A stretch of DNA of 64,000 nt, taken from contig CP142458.1 of the NCBI GenBank assembly GCA_038049695.1, positions 60,111,501 through 60,175,500 on the forward strand, read 5' to 3'. Below are positions 34,401 through 45,241 of the stretch, one piece after another. Source of the stretch: Cinnamomum chago (Eukaryota; Streptophyta; Magnoliopsida; Laurales; Lauraceae). The notes beneath the pieces were generated by a model. That model searched no databases. It saw nothing but the letters and a program-made list of their open reading frames with translations, and was not told the DNA's origin. How positions within the stretch are numbered: position 1 is the first letter of the stretch; every line of letters begins with the position of its first letter. Both the position numbers and the translations under genes were made by a program.

Positions 34401-35895
34401 TATATACATTACTAATAACATGCTGCAATATGGATACACTTTCAAATCACTAAACCTGCCTTACAAAAGATGCAAAAAAATATAGATAGCAACATTCAAT
34501 AAGAACCATTTCATTAATTGGAAATTAATCACCATTCACATTAAGGAACGTACTTGCTCATCTACGCACTAAATCAAACAAACTATTCAAAACATAGCCA
34601 ATTTGAATCCATCCATAATTCAAACTATTTACATTAACCTTCGAATTCGTTATCAAAGCGTCACGACATATTCCAAAACCTTCACAAAAGCATCCAAAAA
34701 AAGACAAGCTACATTGTAAACAATTTCTGGAAATCCCTAACTAACCAAAATTAACTTAACCTAATTAGTAGATCCACGTAGCAAAAGGCATTCCATCTCC
34801 GTTTAATTAAGTTCTTCATTCACCTACAAAATAATAACAATTTGACTATGTATCAATAATATAATCAAGTAAGAAGGAGAGTTTAACCAACAATATTAAG
34901 GATTCATGTTAAAGAGAAAACATTTTGTCACTAGAGAAAGAGCAATTGAAACACTAGCAGTTCACATGTCATAAGATCATAGTAGCAAGCAAACTATGAG
35001 CAATCAATACACTACACCATAATAATGAATTAGTAACGGATCACAGTTTAACTTATTTACAAGAAAAACCATACGAACACTGGGATGACTGGAACTGTAC
35101 AAAAATAATCTAGAATAAAAGTTTCAGTTGCTTTGCCCAAACCTTAATTAGTTCTTTGAGCTAGTATGGTTACTCCATAATCATGCATGTGTTCAGGCAT
35201 TGAAATCTGTTTTAAATGAATGTTAACCATTAGAAACTCAGAGAATGAAGAAAATGTGTTCAAGGAAATTGAAGAAGGTCCTGGTTGATGTCATTGATTT
35301 AACTCACAACCAAAAATTATTTCTTAAAATTGGGGCTTGGTTTATGAAGTATAACCTACATAGGAATAAACTCCAAGAGGAAGGATATATAGTGGGATTT
35401 TATTATCCTTGCACAGTGCTCACCATGCCTCAAAAATCAAAATCCCTGTAAAGTTTGTAGTTTTGAGCTGGGTCCATTGGGGGATTTTATTGTCCTATAT
35501 TGGGATGCTTTTAGTTGCCCTGACCTTTAATATCAAGCGGCTCTCCTTTTTCACCAAAATTACCATGAGTTCAGAGTTTCACTTTGACCTGTCACATGAC
35601 ATATCATGATTTTAAGGGAAACAGATGATAAGTAGAACTCTGCACAATTCATTTTGCATTTTCCGGGCCACCCAATAAACACAGAGTGCAATGTATAACC
35701 ATCATTTCTTCCAAGTATTGTGTTGATTTGAGATCTTGGGTACATTTTCACACACCAGTAGTTTGAGTGCCTACATTGTGTATGAGTATTTCCAGTAAAG
35801 TAGCATGTTAATCAAGGCCTTTTTCATTGTTTCTTTCTTTCTCTATCATACATCAGAATTTATCTTGATTTCCTGTACATCTAATTTATTTCAGA

Positions 35896-36159
35896 TTTCA
35901 AGATGATCTTGAAGTTGCATCATTTGCTGCTTGCAAAGCAGATAATAAATTTAAGCTCACTTATACGATTGACGGCACACAGATTCCCGAATCCACCCCA
36001 AAGAAGGTTGATGGGCTAGAGAAAAGAGGCAAATTCTTGAAAGCTAGAGTACTGTCCAGAGTCGTTTCTGAGGACTATGAGAGAGTGAAGAGGAAGATCT
36101 TGGATAGTGTGGGCCACATTTTTCCAGGCTCAAGGGCAGGTGCTACTAAAGATGTTTAG
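35896..36159 (+). pseudogene. Captured fragment like the N-terminus of cyclic nucleotide-gated channel 15
   Basis: After an acceptor-like CAG (35892-35894) the frame reads FQDDLEVASFAACKADNKFK, LTYTIDGTQIPE, then KRGKFLKARVLSRVVSEDYE, RVKRKILD. From memory, Arabidopsis CNGC15 has VRFQEDQE, KLKFKINGTQI, GKFLKAKVLSRVFSEDLERV and KTKILDPRG in the same order and spacing. The match stops at KILD. The next residues (SVGHIFPG, stop TAG 36157-36159) do not fit the channel, and no transmembrane segments follow. I infer that the CACTA element picked up the cytosolic N-terminal exon of a CNGC15-type gene. A broken local gene invaded by the element is less likely because both element ends are intact around it. 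Confidence 0.65.
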
Positions 36160-39100
36160 ACCTGATGATATGCTTTTTTGGTGGGGTACCAAAGGAGGGA
36201 AAAGCATTACAAGAAGAAGCATTTGGCTAGATAGCCTTGGTAAGGGAACACCATATCTGTGTAGCCATATGCTGTTTCACTTGCTTTGAGATGATTCAAT
36301 CCATGGTAAAAGCATTATCTCTGCTATGGATACATGGGCTCCTCATGAAGACAGCTAATGATGAGATAGCACTTTCTGTTTACTGTTTGGGTGCTATGCA
36401 TCTTGATAAGACTCTAATTGATGTCTAGAGAGACAAGCAAACAAATTCATAACACTCTTGGGTCTTGTAATTAATATATCTAGGGACAAGGAAACCATCT
36501 ATCTTCTCTCTCTCTCTCTCACATGCTCAGTTTTACCATATGCTTTACCATATGGTAAACCAGGAATCAAAAGACGTATCAATCTATCAGATAAAAATTA
36601 GAATGCATAACCAATACTTAGCAGAATACTCAAAGCAGGCTTGTAAAATATGTTTTAACTAGAACCCTGCTGTCTAAAGTTTATATATTTGAATTTTGAG
36701 CTCGTAATGATTGTATACACTCGTGTCATAAGCCATATATCAATGAAAGGAATGCCAAAAAAAGATCTCATCATGAAAGAACTTCTTAAAATTAGGATCA
36801 TGTTAAATTTAATGAGTAAGAGGCTACTTAAGCAATGACATAAAACTAAAAAAGCATAGGTAAATTGTCTCAAGCAGTGCTTCACAGGCCAGCAAAGCAA
36901 GCCCCCAACTGTTGGAGGCTCCCATACAAACCAAACCAAACAACCCAGACCTAAAGACCAAATTGATGGCAAAATACTATAAAAAGGAAAAAAAAAAAAA
37001 CAATTCTGTTTCACTACCTTGTTACAGTTCAGGCTCTGACCAGTTCGCTGGAGGGTCCAGTGCCAGCCAAACCTGATTCAACCAGTTGATAAAGACTGAT
37101 CAGAACACTGGTTTCAAAGTAAAAGAGTCCCAGGAAACAGGTTACGAGGCAACAGTGGCCACAGAACTGTAATAAGTCAAATGCTGATAAAATATTAACA
37201 GATTTATAATGAAAGTGATAATAGCATTGTAAAGTGTTCTCCATTCAGAAAAAAAAAATGATGTAATGCACTCATTTCTGCATATAAAGACCAATAGATG
37301 CTCTATTTTCTTTTTGGTTTTCGTCTCCAACAAGCCACGTAAATAGAGACACTATAGAGAATTTGAAAAGGAGAATACAAGAATTAGGCAGAGGAGCGGG
37401 AGGTTCTACCCAAGAAAATATTGCAATTCAGATCAAATCTAATAGATGAAGAAGGTTTTCACTATAAACTAGAAAAACAGAAGAATGTTTAAATGCAGAT
37501 CATATGGTTCCAAACTTGTAAGGGCCAAGATTGAAGAACAAACACTGCAAATCAAGGCTTTCCTCATCAAGACCGGAGTGTGTTCCAACATCCACCCAAT
37601 TCAAGGAAATAGTACACTGACAAAAGAGTATATACCTTCATTGAAAGCCCACCGACCACAAGGCAACATCTGATATCAGGGACATGCATTTGTATTGTTG
37701 AACATGCATATATGTAGGAAATTACAGGGACATTTTATGCTTGCACCAAAAAAAAGTTCCCATGATGTAAGTTGTACCTCAATTTGAAAATAAGAATAAT
37801 AGGTGGTGTCACTGAGGTATTTGAATATGAGCTAAAACCAAAGAATATAAGCTCTAACAAGCTGACATAGATATACAACCAAAGCCCTTTGCACTCACCC
37901 ATATATAAGCATTCACACCTTCCAACCCCTTTCATCTGTCTATCTCCCGTGCATAAAACCAAAGCAAGAAGCCCAATCCAATCTTATAGAAGATTTTATT
38001 ATAAAAATGGATTCATTGGGTACTCTGTTTCTGGTGGAGTACTCTGTTCTGGTCATTGGATTTATTTTTTTTTAATCCAAACAAAGAGATTGAAAATAGA
38101 TGAAAACTATAAATTCAAAGGAACAACCAATAAATAACATTTAACGAATCAAGTATCTCAAGGTCATTGAAAAAATTAGATTATGCACATGCAAGTGAGA
38201 TATTAGAATGAAAGAAAGAAGCACTAATTTTTTCAAATTACATATTCCCAAAACATACAAGTTTGTAGATAATTGTTGATATTGTCATGCTTGCTGTTCC
38301 AACCCCATAAGTTCAATTAGGAAACAAATAGCTTAGGAAGAAGCACCATAAAGATGTGCCCTATAAGTGAAATAATATATCAATTACAATAAGATATGAA
38401 TTGCAGGATACCTCTTCTCCCATAAAGAGTATGAGTCTTCTTTGTCAAATATAAAAGTAAAACATGATGATTGTAAATGCAACCATCATCTTTATGTTCT
38501 TGTGCCCTTGCCAATCTCAGATGGAACTTTTATAGCCCTTGACCAGGCCCTAAGTGCATAAGTCCTCTCTCAAGGCTCAAGTCTTTTGAATTTTGAGGAT
38601 CAGTGAAGTCATGAATTGTGCAAGCAGATAGAGAATAAAAAGAACAAGAAAAAGAAGAATAATTAGCTATTCATCTTTCATTTCCTTTTTGATGAAATGC
38701 AGAGAAGCAAATAATTAAGAACCACAAGAGAAGAATTATAAGGCCACAAAAGAACTACTGCATCCACAAGTTGTCTCCATTGTAATTTTTATTAAAATTA
38801 CGAAAAAAATAAAATAAGTTATTTTGAGATATTCATCTTTGATTCTTCATTTTTACAACTTATAGAAATATAAAGACCTAAAATTCCTAGGAACTCCATA
38901 ATTTTATTACATGAAACAAACACGACCTAAGAGTTCAGGTGAAGGCAGGCCAACGCAGACAACTAAATCCAATTCAAAGCCGGATGAGAATGAGCAATAG
39001 CCTAACTGGGTTGAAAAATTGCAGGAAATAGATGAACATTGTGAGGTAACAGTGAGCTACAGTCAAACTGTGTTCAAGTATCACAGGAATCAGATAGCTC

Positions 39101-39383
39101 TTGATGCTATATACATTTGGGATAAACGAAAATTTAAAAATATTAAGAGTTTAATATGGCTATCAAGAGAAAAACATAAGAAAGACAAACATCAAATTAC
39201 TGTCACGATTGAGCTATCTGATCAATTTTGCTCATGTGGAACAGTGCACCTTGCAAACAATAATTGGAATGATTATTAAGTTATCATGTGTTTTTCCTAC
39301 TGATAATTCGTTCCCTTGCCACCTCCATAGGATTATTTGCACTCCCAGATCTAAATGGCTAGCATTCACTGATATACAAACCT

Positions 39384-39525
39384 ATGTCTTACTTGTGATG
39401 AGACTTGATAGGTGATTGATATAGCTCCTGAAGCAATGGCCTTTTTATAGGTGATTGATATGTCTTACTTGTGATTGGTATAGTGAACTTGTTGTAGCTC
39501 CTGAAGCAATGGCCTTTTTACAGCA
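39384..39525 (+). repeat. Imperfect tandem duplication of about 75 bp in CACTA #2
   Basis: TATGTCTTACTTGTGAT ... CTCCTGAAGCAATGGCCTTT occurs twice in a row, at about 39384 and 39461, with internal differences. Nothing coding is evident. Confidence 0.7.
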
Positions 39526-40094
39526 GAAAGTTGGTGAGAGAGTATCCACATTTTTTTTCCTGCAGAGGGTACAAGAGCTTTGGAGAGAGAGAGTGATTGT
39601 GACCTGCAAAGCCATCACGTGATGGTTTTTAGTTTTTCTCAGTGGAGAAGTTTGAATTGGCAATGTTTGAAGCATTGACCAACTTCCGTTGAAAATACCA
39701 ATCTCTCCTTTTGCAACTTTTCCTACTTTTTTTCTCATTTCCTCATCCTCCCCTTCTACAGTCTATAGTAGCACAATCATGCAATATGTGCTGTTGGGCA
39801 TTTGCAGTAGTACCCTCATAACCTCCCTCTGCCATTTTCTCTGCCTCCCCCCGCCTCTCTTCCCTACATTTCTAAGTGGTTGCATGCTAGATTCATGATA
39901 TCCAGCTCTTTCAGAGACTGGCACCCCACTCAAATTGCTAAAGTGAGAAATTGTGGAGTCCTCAGCCTCAGCAAATGTAGAGTCATTTTTGCCCTATCCC
40001 AACCACTCAGCTATTTAATCAGCTTATCCATACCAAAGAAAACTCCAATTGGTCTGAGTTCTTCCCCCATCAAAACTGCAACCAAACAGGATCA

Positions 40095-40500
40095 TTTTTT
40101 TTTTTTTTTTTGCTGAAAGGTAAATTAATATTAGGAGAAAAGAGGAACTGGGAAAGAGGCCCTAAAAACAAGACAAAACAGAGAGGGATGGCTCACAAAA
40201 AATGCCAACCCAGAAAAGCAAGAATACCCAAAAAGAGAGGAAGGAAAACAGAGAACAGGAGAGACAAACCCATCAAGAAGCTATACACAACATAAAGAAG
40301 CACTACAGAGCAGCACAGCACAGGGATGAATAACACCGCTCTGATCAACAAGAGAACACAGAAAGCAGCACAACAAGGCTCGATAACTAAACCTTGCACT
40401 ACTGCACAACAAAGTAAACCAGCACAGCATGGGAATGCAGCTCTTCACAAAAGCACAGCAGGACCAACTCTAGGACCGCAAGAGGGCCACTCCTTTGGCT
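40095..40500 (-). mobile_element. LINE-like 3' end with poly(A), inside CACTA #2
   Basis: A run of 17 T (40095-40111) is followed by GCTGAAAGGTAAATTAATAT. On the minus strand this is ATATTAATTTACCTTTCAGC plus poly(A), the usual 3' terminus of plant L1 elements. A T-rich 3' UTR-like stretch lies upstream. No ORF2 motif is seen, so it is 5'-truncated. The far edge is uncertain and no target duplication was found. Confidence 0.5.
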
Positions 40501-40919
40501 CAGGAGGGGAGAACTGTTGAACACCACTTCAAACAAAGAAAAATACTGCTGAACTCATGGGAAACAGCAGAACTCTGCACAACAAAAATTGAAGGGGATC
40601 CTACTGCACGGCTAAAAGCTTGCGCCCCAAAACAGAACAAAATTAAACACCAGCCGCTGGTAGCAGGAAGGAAATCCTGTAGTAGAAAGATCCTATGCTT
40701 CTTGATATATCTTGGCTCAACAACAGCAGAGAAAGGGAGACAAAAAAGCCAAAAAGATGAACACAGAAATAGCTGGCGCTGCACTATATCTCTGAGGGCT
40801 CCTAGGTCAAAATCTAAAGAACTCAAAAATCGGAAGCTCAATCAAGTCAAAACCCAGAACATCAAACCAACCTCCGATACAAAGGAACCCCCAAAATCCC
40901 TCTTCACCTTCAATCTAAA

Positions 40920-40977
40920 CAGAACATCACAGTACAAAGGAAATAGAAGAACATCACAGTACAAAGGAAATAGAAGA
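40920..40977 (+). repeat. 27-bp tandem repeat, two copies
   Basis: AGAACATCACAGTACAAAGG plus AAATAGA occurs twice in a row, and a third partial start (AGAACATCA) follows. Confidence 0.85.
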
Positions 40978-43900
40978 ACATCAAGTGTACAAGAAGCCAT
41001 CAATAGGGGAAATGCCAGAACATGACAACATATTCTGAAAATTGCTAAAAGTTGGAAGAAATCAGAACATGTAATCTGAGAAGAAAAAACCCATACCTTA
41101 TACGAGATGAGAAGGCTGTTGGGCGATGGTGATGCAGAGAAGCGGGAGAGAGGCTCCCTGTCAAGCAATCACATTACACCTTAGAAACCCAAATACTCAA
41201 CCCTAAATCAAATCTTAAATCCAGACTTTTAATCAAAACATTAACAAAACCCAACACAGAAACCCCAAAAAAACCCATCAGATTTAAGAACCACAAAGCA
41301 AATCAACGAAAGAGAGGAAAGGCGTGGTGAGGGGGAAGAGAGGAAGGGTTTTTGAGGAAGTGTCGGAGTTCTGAGAGGTTGGAGAGGAAGCGGGAGAGTT
41401 TGGAGAAACAGAAAATCCGGCCAGACCACGCATGTCTCTTGGTGAAGATGGAGGAGGAGCAGGGAGAACAATAGGGAACGGAGGAAAGGATGGTGGGAAG
41501 TTTTCACTTTTGAGGAAAGGAACGAAAACTTGTTGTGTCACTTTTGTTTAGTGGAAAAATCATTCTCAATATTTTGTTTGGGTTATTATAAAAGTTTGCT
41601 CCACTAGTGTCACTTTAAGAAATATAGATTTATTTTGTGTCGCATTATATAAAAGTGACACAACAAACTTCCTCCTCGTTTACTCTTCCTCTAAGGTGAC
41701 ACATCAGACCATACGGTGTCACTTTATTTTAAAAGCGACACAAAAGCTCTATTTAAAAGCGAGACTAAAAGTCCTTTTTTTTGTAGTGTAATGTGTACTA
41801 TGGGACCATTAGCTTTAGAAAATTTAGGAGAGTAGGACCTTAGCCTTATGGAACCCTATTAAAATAAATTAACTTGTTACCCCCCCCTAAATTAATATTT
41901 CCAGACCCCTTTAGTCTTTAAATTAATTTAATTAATTTGGACTCTTTAGTTTTACACTTTTATAAATATCATTAGTTTTTATAATTTGATTAAGCCCTCG
42001 GTATTTTTATGAACCGAATTCGAATAGTTGTGTATACTTGGATATTTTCGTCAGACCTAGACTTTAGTGCAAAAGTTGAGATTTGGCTTGGAGTCTGTTG
42101 ACTCAGGTACACTTGTGTACCAGATCGACCGGTTGGCCACCTGGTCAATCGGGTACACTGGAAATTCCAGAATCCAAACCAAGTCCCAACTTGATTACCA
42201 GTGGAGCAGATCGACCCGACCCTTGCCAGGTCGACCTGCCACACTGTGAACTCTAGGGTGTGAGTTTAGTATTGTTTTATAATTAATCGATTGTGGGACC
42301 CATTAACCATCCAAATGAACTTCCATCAATGTGCCAAGCACGAGTCAATGGCGTAGCTCGACCTTGACTCGTGGGGACCACCGATTAGGGTTTTGGTTAT
42401 TAATCTAAGATGATTTGACCTCTAAAAGTTGTCAATGGTGCCCGTACTTTTCCTAAGCACCAAATACAGTATCTTATGGCATCAATGACTTCGTTTAGAG
42501 ATCAAATTACCGGAGATGGACCTGAACCTAACGTGACCCATTTACCTAGGATTGGACCGTTGGATTTCCCTGTTGATTCCTTCATTGAAGTTATACTTCA
42601 CTTATTCATATCCTGTCATTCTTAGATCTATAGATTAGCTGGTTACTGTTAATTAATCATAACTGGAAGACCTGAACCTAGGGTATCTAGAGGTGACCCG
42701 GTAGTGTGATTTCGGAGATCATTGACCCGTGTCTGTGTCTAGACGGGCCCCTATTGGGCCTAAGTGTGGAGATGTGAACCCTTTAGCTTGAAGAGGTAGT
42801 TTCTTTTGGACTGTTAAGCTGTTATGGATTGGAATGGAACTGTTATCAGTAGTAATGGATTAGTTGCCTCGTTTGGACAGTTTTAGACCAGGCCATGTAC
42901 TGATGGGCCTTGGTATGGATCCAACGAGTGGGTCTGGGCCTTGAATGAGATCCAGAGACTATATTGAGATGTGTAGACCTCATAGAGACTTGGATAGGAC
43001 ATTGTTCACGCAAGGCAAAGCCTAGACAGACACAGACCTTAGGGTATTCTTGAGTCGGCATGAACATTCACTCGATTGATTTAAGCTTAGCCGGTGGACT
43101 GATCATCCCCGGTAGGAGCTAGTTGAGTGTTGTGGAGTTATCATGATGAGCGGTGTGGTTAAGACGGACGGTGTGATACCGTGCCGATCTGGAGTGTTGA
43201 GATGATGAGATGATGAGTGATATTCGGGATTAGTTATTCCCACTGGTGAGATTTCCCCACCGCGACTGTGTTCAGTATGGGAGGGCCGCGGCATAATATC
43301 CCGCGGTATTCCAGCTCGTGTGAATGTGCCACCTAGTTGTAGTAGTTTAGATGTTTTCCTTAATACTGATTCCTTATGATTTAAATGCACCACTGCCTAG
43401 TTCTTTTCCCTTGCTATTCATTTAATTTAATTACTTGTCATTATTTCCTTTGATATATATGTTCTATGTTAGTAGTATGTTGTAACTTACCAGATCGTTT
43501 AGATCTGACCCATTCATTGGTGCTTAGGCCTTGATCCCGAGATCCCAGACGACGCTTTAGCTGTAGTGGAGGCACCCGTTGCAGGAGAGTACGCTTGGGG
43601 CCCGGCCGACACGGATGTCGAGCCGGAGGGCGGAGATGACTTATACGGGTTTTGAGGGACACTCTTTTGTTGGGTTTTTGAGTGAAATTTTGTAGCGAGT
43701 CGGGTAGCATCACAAATGTATTAACTTTTTATTAACAGTGAACCATCTTCAAAGTAGACTGTAGTCTTGCTCTTACTTTATATATATTGATGCCTATTGC
43801 TTCCGCTTTATTTAAATCGTTATGCTTCCGCAATTTTTAAATGTTATTATTATTTGGTTCAAAAAGTTTTAAATTGGACCTCACTGCGGCCTACGATCTT

Positions 43901-43990
43901 GGAAGTTCTCGGATTTTCCGGGAAGTAGCGCGCCAATTTCGGGTATTCGAACGAGTATATCGGTATCCGGAATTGGGGCGTTACAAAAAC

Positions 43991-44940
43991 AATTCATAAA
44001 AGTGGGCCCTTGTTATAAATCATAAAGGCGGGCCTCTTGTTCACAATCATGCAAGATGGTTCCACATCTTAATTTCTGATAAAAGTGGGGCGTTTCAAAA
44101 ACCAGAGAATGACTTAATAAGGAGTTAATGGCCAAGGGTAATATAGGAAATAAAACTCTTTCATTTACGCTGTGGGATTTTTACAAAGCAGTTAATGCTC
44201 CCTAAATATGTGGATCTCTTGTTGGGTAAAGCATGTCATTGGCCATAATAAGGTATAGCTGTCGGATGTGAATTTTGATCCTCCGGGGAGAGAGATTCTC
44301 ATTCATCTATGTATGGTATTTAATATATGTACGTCGAAAATGAGGATTCTAATTTCCCTCAAAATTGACGGATCACGATCGCCAGCTACAGTAACGGCCG
44401 TAACACTATTCTTCGATGAAAGTCGAAGAAATACAAGGAGAAAATGGGGTGGGTTCCCTCTCGCCAAATGTGCTGCCGGTAATATACTACAGTTGTCCTT
44501 GTTGACACAAAAAATGTCACTTTGCCTCTTCAACATAAAAAATGCTACATGAAGCCGCATCCTACCACAAACATGCAATGCTACTTCAAACGTCGAATCT
44601 TGTCAGAATCAAACAAAAACTGCAAGATCCTTCAAAGTAGCCAAAAGAAGAGAACACATGAAGTTTCGGGCTATTTCAGCATCATTTGGCCTAACTTTAC
44701 TCCTCCGACAGCTGAAAAGACGCCCTTGGCGGCAACAACGTTAAAATTTCGATCAGAACCTACGGATGGTTCCAAAATACCCTCAAAAGGCTCCGTGTCT
44801 AATTTCAAGTCAAACCGACAACGTTTGACCCTCCATCAACCCTCGAGCAGTAAAATCAAGCCTCTCGGCGACGAGAACCACCGAAGCCATCATTCATCAA
44901 AGAGAGCATATGGGTGACTTCAATATAATTCATTGAAACA
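43991..44940. other. 5' flank of the receptor kinase gene, no gene recognised
   Basis: A plus-strand reading frame (44522-44917, 131 residues, rich in Ser, Lys and Arg) has no motif I recognise and no homologous copy near the other receptor remnants. I treat it as non-coding. Similarity to the remnant 3 promoter begins only near 44950. Confidence 0.4.
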
Positions 44941-45151
44941 GTATTCCCGGACTCATTTTAGCTTTATCTTCTTCCACTAGACTTTTACAGTTGTGGAATT
45001 GGACCACACTAAACCAACTGCCAAGTCAGGCACGAGGTTGAATGTTGGCGAGCATTCACATTGAGACTAATGTTTTAGCAAGAGTTTGGATCCATTGATG
45101 ATTGATCCCTGGAACAGAGAAATCCCATTTATCTGTTTCCATCTTCTATGC

Positions 45152-45159
45152 TATAAATA
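45152..45159 (+). promoter_or_regulatory. TATA box of the intact receptor kinase
   Basis: TATAAATA lies 90 bases before the start codon. The same context (GCTATAAATA...TGCATCA..TCGA/TTGA..CCAAGC) is conserved at 25939 and degraded at 31789, which supports a real core promoter and a leader of about 55-60 bases. Confidence 0.7.
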
Positions 45160-45241
45160 CGAGTGTGCATCAATTGAACCAAGCCAGTAATGCCTTTTCT
45201 TTATTCAAGCTCTCTCTTATCTTTGAACTAATCAAACTAGT

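Larger units (their letters stand above)
34020..41788. mobile_element. CACTA transposon #2, complete ends, 7769 bp, carrying host sequence
   Basis: The termini are CACTACAAAAAAAATGTC at 34020 and, inverted, CACTACAAAAAAAAGGAC at 41788. The 3-bp duplication TAA lies at 34017-34019 and 41789-41791. Both ends carry arrays of AAGTGACAC/GTGTCACTTT motifs (34030-34400 and about 41530-41780), the usual subterminal sites. I recognise no TNP1 or TNP2 transposase inside, so it is probably non-autonomous. Contents include a fragment like the start of a CNGC15 channel (35896-36159) and a LINE-like 3' end (40095-40500). Most of 36430-39000 shows nothing I can name. Confidence 0.85.
31929..43985. mobile_element. 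Ty3/gypsy-type solo LTR (4.3 kb), split by CACTA element #2
   Basis: It starts TGTGAGGTCCCGCCC and ends GGGGCGTTACA. The 5-bp duplication AAAAC lies at 31924-31928 and 43986-43990. Without the CACTA element and its 3-bp duplication the length is about 4285 bp. No repeated left and right parts, primer site, gag or pol are seen, so a single long LTR is the simplest reading. Ends of the GGGGCGTTACA type and LTRs this long occur in Tekay-like chromoviruses. Age cannot be read from a solo LTR. Confidence 0.7.

Noticed and set aside
35245-35451. 68-residue reading frame in CACTA #2
   Set aside because: No recognised domain; it could be another captured fragment but I cannot support a name.
39019-39279. 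86-residue reading frame in CACTA #2
   Set aside because: Looks somewhat protein-like (preceded by CAG) but matches nothing I know; not enough to call a gene fragment.
40495-41025. 176-residue plus-strand reading frame in CACTA #2
   Set aside because: It overlaps the opposite strand of a LINE-like 3' UTR and a 27-bp tandem repeat; composition is not protein-like.
44522-44917. 131-residue plus-strand reading frame upstream of the receptor
   Set aside because: Low-complexity Ser/Lys/Arg composition, no recognisable domain, no conserved copy at the related loci.
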